Shown here: one piece after another, positions 26,237 to 35,810 of the stretch
Numbering within the stretch: position 1 is the first letter of the stretch
How the letters are laid out: each line of letters opens with the position of its first letter
Origin: Methylotenera_A aquatica
GTDB taxonomy: Bacteria > Pseudomonadota > Gammaproteobacteria > Burkholderiales > Methylophilaceae
Direction of reading: 5' to 3'
Length of the DNA: 64,000 nucleotides
Assembly: GCA_965601485.1 (NCBI GenBank)
Contig: OZ271846.1
Span: forward strand, 1,178,001 to 1,242,000
Program-made: the position numbers and the translations under genes
The notes under the pieces: model-generated
The model's input: the letters and a program-made list of their open reading frames with translations, nothing else
Told to the model about the DNA's origin: nothing
Database searches by the model: none

Positions 26237-26245
26237 AACCTGTCT

Positions 26246-27820
26246 CTATGCAAATCTTGCCATTATTTTGACAATCAACAAATCAAGTGGCATGTAAACA
26301 AAGTGAATAATCAGTAATAAAAGACCAACTCCAATCAGTATTGATAGGGTTAAATATTTATTAAAGTTCTTTTGACGTTTGATTTCAGATTTTGTTGATA
26401 TGTAAGGAATAATGACAAGTGGCCTCATATTAATCAAATTTGTCAGGGCGTCTACACCCCTTACTCTTCTATCTAAAGACTCTAACAATAAGGCAAAACT
26501 CAGAGCCGCAACTATTCCTCCAAGGAATCCAAGCGCAATCACATTCTTGCGATTAGGCTTGGTCGGCTTATCAGGAAAAAATGGCGGTTCAAGCACTGAA
26601 AAGCGCTCTGCCTTATTTTCTTGCTCTAAATTTTCTGCAATTTTTGCATTAATTTGCTTCGATTTTACTTCTTCATATTTTGACTTAGCGTTTTCGTAAT
26701 CACGCATTAAGGTAAATAGTCCGCGCTCAACCTGTGGACTTTGTGTCACTTGGCTTTGCAACTGATCCACCTTAGCTTCCAAAGACTTTCTTTGTTGTGC
26801 AAGAGATGCTAATCTGACTTTTGCCGCTTCTATCTGCGCCTGTACTTTCGCAATGACCAGCTCAGAAGCTAAATCAGCACGCGCAGGTTTAGTTTCTGGT
26901 TTCACTTCTACCGTTTTTTCTAAAGTCTCTATTTTTCTTTTTAAGGCGCGGATTGTCGGATGTGTTTCTTTGTATAAAATCAACGAACGCTCAAGCTCTG
27001 CTTTTGCTTTTTCTAATTCTGAAATTGGACTAACTGCCACACCATTGATATCGGTTTTAATATTTGCCTTAGATGATGCCAACTCAACATCAAGGTAGCG
27101 CAACTCCTCTTGCGTGGATTTATAATCGCGATCAATTTCCTTAATATCTGATTCAGAACGCTGTAACATAGTCATATGCATTTCCATATGCTCAGGTAGT
27201 GAATCAGAGTGCTCTTGTTTGAAGGTGGCCACTCGGTTTTCAACACCCTCTAACTCTTTTCTAAGCGTTTCAACTTCTTGCGTCAAAAACTCAGTCGTCT
27301 CAGTGGCACGCTCAGTTCTCGCTTTTACGTTTTCATCCAAGAACAAAGTCACAATTTCATTGGCTACTTTATGTGCAATTTCTGGTCGCTCATATTCAAA
27401 ACCAACTTTAAAAGCAATTGCAGCCTTACCACCACCCTGAACATCGGCATTTAGAATGGTGACAAATATACTTGCACGCATATTGTCTATAAGCGTAGAA
27501 GTTGTTTCTGTGTCAATTTTTTTAGGATACAAATTATATTTTTGAATAATGCGATACAAATTATCTCGCGTCATTACCCTTTGTTTAATCACCTCAATTC
27601 GCTCATCGGCATAACTAGTAACCGTTGCTTTTACAACATCATCCGGAATCTGCTGTGACTCAATTAAAATCGTACCTGTCGATTGATAGGTTGGCGGCAA
27701 TAAAATTGCCGCGGATATAGCTGCCAATAAAATGATAATAAATACTGCCAGCATCTGTAACCATCTGCGTTTAAAAATTGATAAATAGTCATTGAGAGTG
27801 AGTTCGTATTCAATTGCCAT
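26246..27820 (-). CDS. epsF: EPS chain-length determinant EpsF (Wzz/PCP-2a-like)
   Basis: The 524-residue inner-membrane protein has an N-terminal transmembrane helix (about 18-40), a long periplasmic part with extended coiled coil (about 170-400, rich in E, K, Q and L heptads), a Pro-rich EPPFFPDKPTKPNRK stretch before a second helix (about 440-460), and a third hydrophobic segment near 490-515. Wzz-type co-polymerases regulate chain length and link the kinase EpsG to the outer-membrane channel. Order epsE-epsL-epsF-epsG matches the methanolan-type locus. Confidence 0.93.
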   Translation of the reverse strand: MAIEYELTLNDYLSIFKRRWLQMLAVFIIILLAAISAAILLPPTYQSTGTILIESQQIPDDVVKATVTSYADERIEVIKQRVMTRDNLYRIIQKYNLYPKKIDTETTSTLIDNMRASIFVTILNADVQGGGKAAIAFKVGFEYERPEIAHKVANEIVTLFLDENVKARTERATETTEFLTQEVETLRKELEGVENRVATFKQEHSDSLPEHMEMHMTMLQRSESDIKEIDRDYKSTQEELRYLDVELASSKANIKTDINGVAVSPISELEKAKAELERSLILYKETHPTIRALKRKIETLEKTVEVKPETKPARADLASELVIAKVQAQIEAAKVRLASLAQQRKSLEAKVDQLQSQVTQSPQVERGLFTLMRDYENAKSKYEEVKSKQINAKIAENLEQENKAERFSVLEPPFFPDKPTKPNRKNVIALGFLGGIVAALSFALLLESLDRRVRGVDALTNLINMRPLVIIPYISTKSEIKRQKNFNKYLTLSILIGVGLLLLIIHFVYMPLDLLIVKIMARFA

Positions 27821-27844
27821 ATTTAAAATGTTGTTTCTTAAGTA

Positions 27845-29038
27845 TTAAAGCTGTGGAATGTTATAAATGAAAGAGATACCAATATTATTATTCTTGGCAG
27901 AAAATTCGTTTTGTTTTTGACTTCTGTGCCCAGCAACCAATCGGGCTTGCCAAGCTTGTGAAATATAGTAAGAGTAAAAGCCAGTCAACTGAGCAGTTTC
28001 AGAAGCAAAATCAGATTGGTTTTTACTAATATTGAAATCAATACCTGCTTTACTTACCTCAGAAAGTTCACGGGTGTAACCTAGGCCGAAAGTATCACTT
28101 TTTTGAAGAGCCCCTAAGCCTCCTGGTGACACAGAACGCGATAGCGATGCTTGCATGGTGTTTTTTTCTGAGAGATAACTTAATGTGTTACTAGAAATCC
28201 AACCCGAGCCCTCGTTTGAGCCAATAGCGCCTGAACCTCCATCATTAAATCCAAACCCATTATTGGTGCCTGATGTGGATATGCTGTTAACACCAATACT
28301 AGGTACAAACGTCAAGTGCGGAGTCAATAACATTGTGCTGCCAACTGAAAAATTCTTTGAAGTGCTTGGCTGAGATAAATCACCTTCGGGTTTAAAGTCA
28401 GTTAAGCTTAGCTGCACGAAGGGACTTATTTTTTCTTTTAAGTCATAGGAAATCGTACCGTTAATTGTTTTAGATATTGAGCTAATAAAACTTGAATCAG
28501 TGAAGGTCGTTTTAGTGTAGTTTGCACCCAATGATAATTTTAACTTTTCTGATAGTGAATGATTAAAATTAGCAGCTAAAGTTCTGCTAACTGAAGTGCC
28601 ATCAACATCTAGTAGTGCATTGGTATTAAATTGGGCAAAACGAGAGCTTCTTTTATCGTAGCCTGCGGTTATTGAAAATGCACCTTTTTCGAGCTCTCGC
28701 TGCCATCCAAGATTTAAATTTGGATCTTCACGATCGACACTAAGATTTTTGTTTGATGATCTTTGTAAAGTTAAAGCCAAATCACTAAACCATCTACTTT
28801 TATCATCGACCGCTGAAATAGAGTACCTTGGAATTGTGGTATAACGCCACACGCCTTGCTTCTGTTGCGACAAATTCAGATTGGTATCGTAATCAACATT
28901 TATTGGCAGAGATGCTTGATGCAATATAACCAACGCTTGAGCTGGTATTGAAAAAAGTAACGCACATGCAACCAAAACTGGAGCGTTGACTTTTTGCATC
29001 AAATTTATAGCTTTAGCAGTGAAATGTTTTGGTTTCAT
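27845..29038 (-). CDS. epsL: EPS-locus outer-membrane beta-barrel protein (EpsL-like)
   Basis: The 397-residue protein has a signal peptide (hydrophobic 20-34, cut near AQA). The remainder shows alternating polar/hydrophobic beta-strands rich in Ser, Thr, Asn and Gly, typical of an outer-membrane barrel of about 16 strands. No enzymatic motif is visible. Barrel proteins at this position in exosortase/EPS loci are thought to form the export pore with the EpsE-type channel. Its place between the Wza-like gene and the chain-length gene supports this. The name epsL is by analogy. Confidence 0.82.
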   Translation of the reverse strand: MKPKHFTAKAINLMQKVNAPVLVACALLFSIPAQALVILHQASLPINVDYDTNLNLSQQKQGVWRYTTIPRYSISAVDDKSRWFSDLALTLQRSSNKNLSVDREDPNLNLGWQRELEKGAFSITAGYDKRSSRFAQFNTNALLDVDGTSVSRTLAANFNHSLSEKLKLSLGANYTKTTFTDSSFISSISKTINGTISYDLKEKISPFVQLSLTDFKPEGDLSQPSTSKNFSVGSTMLLTPHLTFVPSIGVNSISTSGTNNGFGFNDGGSGAIGSNEGSGWISSNTLSYLSEKNTMQASLSRSVSPGGLGALQKSDTFGLGYTRELSEVSKAGIDFNISKNQSDFASETAQLTGFYSYYISQAWQARLVAGHRSQKQNEFSAKNNNIGISFIYNIPQL

Positions 29039-29065
29039 TTTAACAGTCGTTTTAAAATGAAAAAT

Positions 29066-29638
29066 TTATGGGACTAAAATAGTATCGCCCGTTTTTAATA
29101 AAACATTAGTTTCAAGCGCTTTACCTTGAATTAAATTATTATAGTTAACCGAGATTACACTAGAGCCGTTTTTTGTACTACGTAGCACTTTTAATTCGTC
29201 TGCTTCTGCAAACTTATCTAAACCGCCAGCTTGGCTTAATGCTTGTAAAACTGTTAAAGGGCTTGTTAACAATATTGGTCCAGATTTTAATACCTTGCCA
29301 ATAACATATACCAGATTACCGTTTGTATTAGAAATAACAACCGTCACTTGTGGATCAGGTAAATAGGTCTTCAATTTTTCGGTGATGCGCTTTTCCGCTT
29401 CTGGTGTTGTTGTACCGCCCACTTCTACGCGACCAGCTAAAGGAAAAGTAATGCTGCCATCTGGCAACACTCTGATTTCTTTTTTGAGGCTTTCTTCACC
29501 CCAAACAGAAACTTCCAGGATATCGCCTTCACTGAGTTTGTACAATTCATTTGATTCTGAGGCAACCGCAGCACTTGAAATGAGAAAACCAGCTAAAAAA
29601 ACAGAATAAAATAATTTGGCACTTAAGTGGGTATTCAT
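29066..29638 (-). CDS. epsE: Polysaccharide export protein EpsE (Wza-like, short form)
   Basis: The protein is about 190 residues, with a signal peptide (hydrophobic 9-21, cut near AVA), the polysaccharide-export domain (EGDILEVSVWGEESL, then LPDGSITFPLAGRVEVGG) and one SLBB domain (VYVIGKVLKSGPI...SQAGG). It would form the periplasmic ring of the outer-membrane export channel. It lacks the lipobox and large C-terminal part of E. coli Wza, as is normal for EpsE of methanolan-type loci. I start it at ATG 29638, which has AGGAG nine bases upstream and a clean signal peptide; an in-frame codon at 29710 would add an unlikely 24 residues. Confidence 0.92.
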   Translation of the reverse strand: MNTHLSAKLFYSVFLAGFLISSAAVASESNELYKLSEGDILEVSVWGEESLKKEIRVLPDGSITFPLAGRVEVGGTTTPEAEKRITEKLKTYLPDPQVTVVISNTNGNLVYVIGKVLKSGPILLTSPLTVLQALSQAGGLDKFAEADELKVLRSTKNGSSVISVNYNNLIQGKALETNVLLKTGDTILVP

Positions 29639-29805
29639 TTTGTCGCTCCTGGTAAAAAAGTAATATATAAGCCAAACAATAATATAAGAAAGGCTTGTCA
29701 ACCTTTTCATTAAAAAAAGAAAATCATTAAAATGACTTATATCATATTTTTGCTAAATGTATCATTTAATTCAAAAATTACTGTCTGAATGAGCTTTACA
29801 GAAAG

Positions 29806-29833
29806 ATTCTATAATTTTTCTGCGATTTCTCAA
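29806..29833 (-). promoter_or_regulatory. Possible promoter for the epsE export genes
   Basis: On the minus strand TTGAGA is followed after 16 bases by TAGAAT, in a 238-bp gap between epsB and epsE. Such a gap in an otherwise tightly packed operon suggests a separate transcription start. The leader would be about 160 nt, so this is a weak call from motif match alone. Confidence 0.35.
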
Positions 29834-29876
29834 TAGCCTAACTGGGTTTAATTTAGTACGCAAATGAACAAGAAAC

Positions 29877-31322
29877 TTAATAGGCACCTTTACCAGTAAA
29901 AGCGGTTGCCGTGCGCATTAAAATTGATATATCCAGCCAAACTGACCAGTTATTAATATATTCGATATCAGATTCAATGCGCTTAGTCATTTGATCCAGC
30001 TCTTTTGTTTCACCCCTATAGCCGCGAACTTGCGCTAAACCTGTGATCCCTGGCTTAATATTATGGCGCGCGTAATAGTCGCCAATCCGTTTAGAATATA
30101 ACTCGTCATGCTGTACTGCATGCGGCCTTGGCCCCACCAATGACATATCGCCTTTAATTACATTAAAAATTTGCGGCAATTCATCTAAACTTGTTCTACG
30201 GATAAATGCGCCGACTTTGGTAATGCGCGGATCATTCTTTTCAGCTTGTTTAAGCGGCTCATTTTCAGACACTTGCTGATTAGTGCGCATACTTCGGAAT
30301 TTCCAAATACTGAATCCTTTACCATTCCATCCAGCTCTGTTCTGCCTAAAGAAGACAGGACCAGGACTATCAATCTTTACAGCAATGGCAACAGCAATTA
30401 ATAATGGGATGATTAGAATCAGAATCAAAAAGGACAAGACTTTATCTTCAATGGCTTTAGAAAGCTTGCTCATGCCAGTTAATGGAGACTCTGATAACGT
30501 TAAGACAGGTATGCCTGCAATTTCTTTGACGCTGTGGTTAATCAATCGGAGTGAGAATATATCTGGAATCCAATGAATAGAAACATGCTTATCCAGCAAC
30601 ACAAAATAAAGCTCTTCTAACACCTTAGAAGACTCTAATGGCGTAACAATATAAATAGTATTAATGTCATACTCGTCAATTAAATCTGACAGTTCAGCCA
30701 CTTTACCTAAATGAATACTACGACTTTTATCATATTTATTTAATTCTGATTTTTGCTCTTTACGTTGCTGAACGCCTTCTTCCTCAATCGAAACATTACC
30801 AACAACGCGTTCATTTAACCATGGGTTAGAAGAGATTTTATGCTCTAAATAGTTGGCCAATTGACCTTGACCAACAATAATCACGTTATCAGTAACATGG
30901 GAGTTTTTGTTAATACGCAGATTAATTGTTCTGACAGCGAAATGGATACAGCTTTGCACCACAAAGCCCACCAAAAATAACTCTGTGATAAAGACGCGTG
31001 AATAAACATGACTTTGTTTAGTTAAAAACCCCAGTACTAAGAGCGCTAAAAAGCTGAATGACCAAGCGTTAAATAAACTAAACAGTTTTGATGCGAAACT
31101 TGAACTTGTCCGGTAAATGGCAAGTCGATCGTACATTACTGAAACCAAACCTAACAACACAAGTAATAAAATGACATAGTCTTGTGATAAAAAGCCTATA
31201 TTTGACTCAATAAAATACCAAGCAACAGCTAGAATTGCTGTGCCGTCTAGCAACGGTTGTAATACATTAATGAGGCTTCGTCTGCGTTGCAGCAAAGACC
31301 TTGATTTTGATCTAATTACCAT
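29877..31322 (-). CDS. epsB: Undecaprenyl-phosphate glucosyl/galactosyl-1-phosphate transferase EpsB (WcaJ family)
   Basis: The 481-residue polyprenyl glycosylphosphotransferase has four N-terminal transmembrane helices (within about 20-150) and a Rossmann-like central region with IIVGQGQLANYL. A further helix near 290 leads to the catalytic bacterial-transferase domain with FRQNRAGWNGKGFSIWKFRSM, DELPQIFNVIKGDMSLVGPRP and the C-terminal GITGLAQVRGYRGET. It starts EPS repeat-unit synthesis by moving a hexose-1-phosphate onto undecaprenyl phosphate. It follows the regulator epsA by 25 bp. Confidence 0.95.
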   Translation of the reverse strand: MVIRSKSRSLLQRRRSLINVLQPLLDGTAILAVAWYFIESNIGFLSQDYVILLLVLLGLVSVMYDRLAIYRTSSSFASKLFSLFNAWSFSFLALLVLGFLTKQSHVYSRVFITELFLVGFVVQSCIHFAVRTINLRINKNSHVTDNVIIVGQGQLANYLEHKISSNPWLNERVVGNVSIEEEGVQQRKEQKSELNKYDKSRSIHLGKVAELSDLIDEYDINTIYIVTPLESSKVLEELYFVLLDKHVSIHWIPDIFSLRLINHSVKEIAGIPVLTLSESPLTGMSKLSKAIEDKVLSFLILILIIPLLIAVAIAVKIDSPGPVFFRQNRAGWNGKGFSIWKFRSMRTNQQVSENEPLKQAEKNDPRITKVGAFIRRTSLDELPQIFNVIKGDMSLVGPRPHAVQHDELYSKRIGDYYARHNIKPGITGLAQVRGYRGETKELDQMTKRIESDIEYINNWSVWLDISILMRTATAFTGKGAY

Positions 31323-31347
31323 TAAAAAATACTACAATCTATATCAT

Positions 31348-32106
31348 TCAATGCGTTTTGTACTTGGCAACAGCTTGCGCTCTGCAAGTTACATCTAATT
31401 TTTGAAAAATGCGTTTCAAGTGATTTTTGACAGTATTAGGACTAATTGTTAAAATAATTCCGATTTCAAAATTGGTTTTGCCTACTCTAACCCAGTGTAA
31501 AATCTCATGCTCGCGCTCACTTAAACCGCCCATGTTGAGCTCTTCTGTTAAATCTTCTTGTAATGCTGGCGTTTCCATATATTCAACACGACGTAGCGCT
31601 GAATCAACATGCGGCATCAACAGTCCTAGTACAGAGCGCTGCACTTGAAATTCGTGGGCTTTATCAAAAAACACGTAAATACAATCATTTTTGCCGCGAG
31701 TATCACGCACACCATAAACCAATAGTGAGTTCATACCTACTAATTTTCGCGTAAATGGCGTAGGTGACTGTTCGTTAATGCCCGTAGCATCAAAATAATT
31801 AATGCGGAACCATCTTTCACCATTATCTAACCAGCGCTGATGAAGATTTGACATTAGGTAGGCAAAAACGCCTGGTGCATCGATTAGCTTTTGAGTCCGA
31901 ATATCATCGATGTTAGATGACACATCAAAATTGAGATCGCCTGTGACAAAATCACCCCATGCGGCAACTAAAATATCATGCGGCAGCACTTCATTAACGC
32001 TACCTTGCAACCATTTAAAAAAATCCACATGCTTTTGAACTGAAAATGACTTTTGAATCACATTAAAAACTTGTTCCCAGTTTTGTGTTGTCGTATTGAT
32101 GTCCAT
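31348..32106 (-). CDS. epsA: LuxR-type transcriptional regulator EpsA of the EPS operon
   Basis: The protein is about 252 residues. The first 180 have no obvious enzymatic or receiver signature but match the size of the EpsA input domain. The C-terminal LuxR helix-turn-helix is clear: LSEREHEILHWVRVGKTN followed by ISPNTVKNHLKRIFQKL (about 190-245). It lies immediately upstream of epsB, the place of the EPS regulator in methanolan-type loci. I chose ATG 32106 because a strong GGGGGAG lies 8 bases before it; two upstream in-frame starts (32130, 32169) lack one. The signal sensed is unknown. Confidence 0.88.
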   Translation of the reverse strand: MDINTTTQNWEQVFNVIQKSFSVQKHVDFFKWLQGSVNEVLPHDILVAAWGDFVTGDLNFDVSSNIDDIRTQKLIDAPGVFAYLMSNLHQRWLDNGERWFRINYFDATGINEQSPTPFTRKLVGMNSLLVYGVRDTRGKNDCIYVFFDKAHEFQVQRSVLGLLMPHVDSALRRVEYMETPALQEDLTEELNMGGLSEREHEILHWVRVGKTNFEIGIILTISPNTVKNHLKRIFQKLDVTCRAQAVAKYKTH

Positions 32107-32373
32107 CACTGCACTCCCCCAACGATTCATTTCGATTAGATGAGGATAAAGTAGCACTTTTAATGCCACCTTCGCTTATATTTTATCTTTATATGAATCA
32201 ATGGGTTAAGATGATAAAATTGCTATCAACTTTTCATGTAATGATTAAACATCATCAGTAGCGTCATTGATTTGACATTGCATAACAAATCAAACAGCAT
32301 TTTTGTAATTAACGATATTGAATAAATGAAACATATGATCAAGAAACATTTCTATTACATTTGGCTTACAAGG

Positions 32374-32913
32374 TTAATCCTGCAATGCATAAATAGAAGG
32401 AAGATTGCGCCACCAACCATAAACATCCATACCACAACCAAATACATAACGATCTGGCACCATTAAACCCACATAATCAGCTTGAACAGGTTTAATTATA
32501 TCCAACTGCTTTTCTACTAATACGGCAATCTTAATATTTGTTGCGCCCAACTGTTCGCATTCATCCACAATCGCTTTCAAGGTGATGCCTGCATCCAAAA
32601 TATCATCTAAAATCAACACATTGCGATTGTTGACACTATTTTTAGGCTTAACCAGCCATTCCACCACTTTACCGCTGGTACCACGGTAACGCGTAGCGTG
32701 AATATAATCAAACTCTAGCGGAAAATTTAATTGTGATAGCAATTGCCCTGTGAAAAAAACGCCGCCACCCATTACACATAGCACAAAGGGTGGCTCAGTC
32801 GCGTAATCTGCATTGAGCTGAAGTGCTATGGTCGAGATGGCTTGATTAACGGCCTGCTGATCATGAATTAACAGCGCTTTATCTAAATAGTCTTGTGGAT
32901 TATTTTGATGCAT
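32374..32913 (-). CDS. hpt: Hypoxanthine-guanine phosphoribosyltransferase
   Basis: The 179-residue type I phosphoribosyltransferase has the PRPP-binding loop VLILDDILDAGITL (near 98-111), the pyrophosphate-binding VMGGGVFFTGQLL and the C-terminal base-binding PDRYVFGCGMDVYGWWRNLP. It salvages hypoxanthine and guanine to IMP and GMP. It sits between galU and epsA, 9 bp after galU, and probably belongs to the galU transcription unit rather than to EPS synthesis. Confidence 0.93.
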   Translation of the reverse strand: MHQNNPQDYLDKALLIHDQQAVNQAISTIALQLNADYATEPPFVLCVMGGGVFFTGQLLSQLNFPLEFDYIHATRYRGTSGKVVEWLVKPKNSVNNRNVLILDDILDAGITLKAIVDECEQLGATNIKIAVLVEKQLDIIKPVQADYVGLMVPDRYVFGCGMDVYGWWRNLPSIYALQD

Positions 32914-32922
32914 CGTCTGTAT

Positions 32923-33792
32923 TTACAATTGGACTGTTTTTAAATAAGCCAAAAAGTCTTTTGCAATTTCTGGGTGCTTAAGCGCCAACTCAACGTTAGC
33001 CCTCATAAAGCCAAGCTTGCTACCGCAATCATAACGCTTTCCTTTAAAACGATAAGCATAAATCGGCTCTAGCTGCATCAGGTCAGAAATGCCATCGGTA
33101 AGTTGAATTTCTCCACCCTTGCCTGGCTTTACTTTTTCTAAACAATCAAAAATTTTAGGCGTTAAGATATAACGGCCTACAACCGCTAAATTAGATGGTG
33201 CATCGGCTGGCTTTGGTTTTTCAACAATGCTTTTAAGCTGCAATAGATTTACACCCACATTAAACGCATCAACGATACCGTAGCCGGCTGTCTCTGAAGG
33301 CATCACATCTTCAACACCTAGAACAGAACATCGTTTATCGGCATAAACTGCTGCCATTTGAGCGATAACTCCTGGTGTCGCATCAATCAAATCATCGGCC
33401 AAAATCACGCTAAAAGGTGAGTCACCTACCACAGGCTTGGCGCACAACACAGCATGACCTAAGCCAAGCGCCTTGGGCTGACGAATAAAAATACACGAAA
33501 CATGTGAAGGCAATATGGCTTTTAATGACTCTAGTAATTCTTTTTTGCCGCTGGCTTCTAATGATGCTTCTAGCTCACTGGCATTGTCAAAGTGGTCTTC
33601 AATAGAGCGTTTATTGCGTCCTGTTATAAAAACAAGCTCAGTAGCACCTGCAGCAATTGCTTCTTCAGCCGCGTATTGAATTAATGGCTTATCAACAATT
33701 GGCAACATCTCTTTAGGGCTGGCTTTGGTCGCAGGTAAAAAGCGGGTACCTAAACCAGCTACGGGAAAAACAGCTTTTCGAATCACATTCAA
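32923..33792 (-). CDS. galU: UTP-glucose-1-phosphate uridylyltransferase
   Basis: The 289-residue nucleotidyltransferase has the N-terminal loop VFPVAGLGTRFLPATKASPKEMLPIVDKP, the active-site LADDLIDA near 132-139 and the GYGIVD and EKPKP segments. It makes UDP-glucose, the precursor for EPS glucose, galactose and glucuronate units. It lies 14 bp downstream of the CapD-like dehydratase, so the precursor genes are probably co-transcribed. Confidence 0.96.
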   Translation of the reverse strand: MNVIRKAVFPVAGLGTRFLPATKASPKEMLPIVDKPLIQYAAEEAIAAGATELVFITGRNKRSIEDHFDNASELEASLEASGKKELLESLKAILPSHVSCIFIRQPKALGLGHAVLCAKPVVGDSPFSVILADDLIDATPGVIAQMAAVYADKRCSVLGVEDVMPSETAGYGIVDAFNVGVNLLQLKSIVEKPKPADAPSNLAVVGRYILTPKIFDCLEKVKPGKGGEIQLTDGISDLMQLEPIYAYRFKGKRYDCGSKLGFMRANVELALKHPEIAKDFLAYLKTVQL

Positions 33793-33806
33793 TTTATACT
33801 CTTTAT

Positions 33807-35705
33807 CTAATGTAAAGTGTTTTTTTGATTGGTTAATTCTGGATGCAGAGCAACGCTTGAATGTTGAGGACTGTATTCCTCAACCCAAGATCCCAGCTCA
33901 TTTTTAATCGTCGCTTCATTAGTCCCTTGGGTTTGATTAATCCAATTTAACAATTTTTTAACCCATATTTTGTTCACTGGCCGCGCTAATGCGATGCGCA
34001 ATTTTTCATGTGGGGTTGGTATCGTTTGCTCATCATCTGCCAGCAGTTCTTCATACAACTTTTCGCCTGGGCGCAAGCCAACATATTCAATTTTAATGTC
34101 GTCTAATTGCAAACCTGACAAACGAATCATATCGGCAGCAAGGTTAGCGATTTTAACGGGCTCGCCCATATCCAACACAAAAATCTCACCACCATTGCCC
34201 ATTAATCCCGCCTGCATGACCAACTGCGCCGCTTCAGGAATCGACATAAAATAACGTGTAATGTCAGGATGGGTGATAGTAATGGGGCCGCCTTTAGCGA
34301 TTTGCTCTCTGAATTTAGGAATCACGCTTCCACTGCTGCCCAGCACGTTGCCAAAACGTACAATCACAAAGCGCGTGCCGTTATCATCAACTAAGTTTGC
34401 CTCTTGCAAGCCCTGACATACCATCTCAGCTAGGCGCTTGCTTGCACCCATAACATTGGTGGGATTCACCGCTTTGTCGGTTGAAATCAGAACAAACTTC
34501 TCAACATGACTCTCCTTACAGGCCAGCGCTAAAGTATGTGTGCCTAAAACATTATTAGATAAAGCCTCCCAAACATTGCCATTTTCCATTAGTGGCACAT
34601 GCTTATAAGCGGCCGCATGAAAAACAACGGAAGGCTGATATTGATCCAGCAAACTTTTGACACGATGACTATTTTTTACGTCACCAGTCACATAAACTAG
34701 TTTTACGGCGAATTTTTGAAGGCTGAATTCCTGCTCTAAATTGTAAAGCGCAAACTCCGAGATATCTAAACACACCAAAGTATGAGGTTTGTATTTTAGA
34801 ATTTGGCGGCAAAGCTCTGAGCCTATTGAGCCACCTGCCCCGCTGACCAATACTGGCTTATTTTCAATTAAATGCTGTAGTCCACTACTATCTAATTTTA
34901 CAGCATCGCGCCCTAGCAGATCCTCTACATCCACTTTACGAATCTGCGAAATATTAACTTTGCCGCTGATTAAATCATCAAAGGCAGGCACTGTAAGTAC
35001 GGTAAGTTCTGCTTTATTAGCCAAGTCAACTGCACGCCTTCTGGCTTGATGCGAAGCAGATGGCAATGCAACAATCGCGTTTTGCACGTCTAATTGATTA
35101 GCATAATCGGCTAGCTGATTTAAATCACCCAACACTTTAACATCATGCAAATACCTCCCATGCATGCTCATATCATCATCAAGCATACCAACCACGCGCC
35201 ATTCTGTACTTTTGGCTAGATCTTTTACTAGCGCAATAGCGGCATCACCAGCGCCTAGTATCAACACTGGCTGACCACGCCCATGCGAATGACCGTAAAG
35301 TGTATGATCTTTAAAAGAGCGGTATAACAGCCTGCTGCCACCCAAAATTAAAAGCAATATAAGTGGATTTAAGATTAATACCGACCTAGGCACAAAATTT
35401 TGTGGTTTAAACATAAATAAAATCGACGCAATAATTAAAAAAGCCACAAAAACAGCTTTGAGAATCCGCTGCAAATCAGGAAGGCTAGCAAATCGCCATA
35501 TGCCTTTATACAAACCAAACTGTATAAAGCATAATGCTTGCAAAGGAATTGCCCAGGCGGAAACCTGAATGAGTGAAGGCATAAATTCGGATGGAATACT
35601 AAAGTTGAATCGAAATAGGTAAGCTAATACCAATGCCAATAAAGCTGCACATAAATCGTGGGTAAATGCTGACACAATTTGCCAGTTAGCGTATTTTTTT
35701 AGCAT
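33807..35705 (-). CDS. Membrane UDP-sugar 4,6-dehydratase (CapD/WbpM/FlaA1 family)
   Basis: The 632-residue protein has four N-terminal transmembrane helices (about 12-130) and a first nucleotide-binding fold with VLILGAGDAAIAL. The catalytic SDR domain begins VSGAGGSIGSELC near 290. The active-site segment is STDKAVNPTNVMGASKR, with Met in place of the usual SDR Tyr, the mark of WbpM/CapD enzymes. WbpM converts UDP-GlcNAc to the 4-keto-6-deoxy sugar used for QuiNAc and FucNAc. Together with the adjacent WbpL-like transferase and sugar reductase/epimerase it forms a lipid-initiation set. Confidence 0.93.
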   Translation of the reverse strand: MLKKYANWQIVSAFTHDLCAALLALVLAYLFRFNFSIPSEFMPSLIQVSAWAIPLQALCFIQFGLYKGIWRFASLPDLQRILKAVFVAFLIIASILFMFKPQNFVPRSVLILNPLILLLILGGSRLLYRSFKDHTLYGHSHGRGQPVLILGAGDAAIALVKDLAKSTEWRVVGMLDDDMSMHGRYLHDVKVLGDLNQLADYANQLDVQNAIVALPSASHQARRRAVDLANKAELTVLTVPAFDDLISGKVNISQIRKVDVEDLLGRDAVKLDSSGLQHLIENKPVLVSGAGGSIGSELCRQILKYKPHTLVCLDISEFALYNLEQEFSLQKFAVKLVYVTGDVKNSHRVKSLLDQYQPSVVFHAAAYKHVPLMENGNVWEALSNNVLGTHTLALACKESHVEKFVLISTDKAVNPTNVMGASKRLAEMVCQGLQEANLVDDNGTRFVIVRFGNVLGSSGSVIPKFREQIAKGGPITITHPDITRYFMSIPEAAQLVMQAGLMGNGGEIFVLDMGEPVKIANLAADMIRLSGLQLDDIKIEYVGLRPGEKLYEELLADDEQTIPTPHEKLRIALARPVNKIWVKKLLNWINQTQGTNEATIKNELGSWVEEYSPQHSSVALHPELTNQKNTLH

Positions 35706-35810
35706 TTTTTATTTCGTTTTTTGCCAGACATAATATTTATGTATCATTCAAAATTAGTTTATAAATGTTATAACAATTACAAAAAATATCACTATACAGG
35801 TATAAGCTTA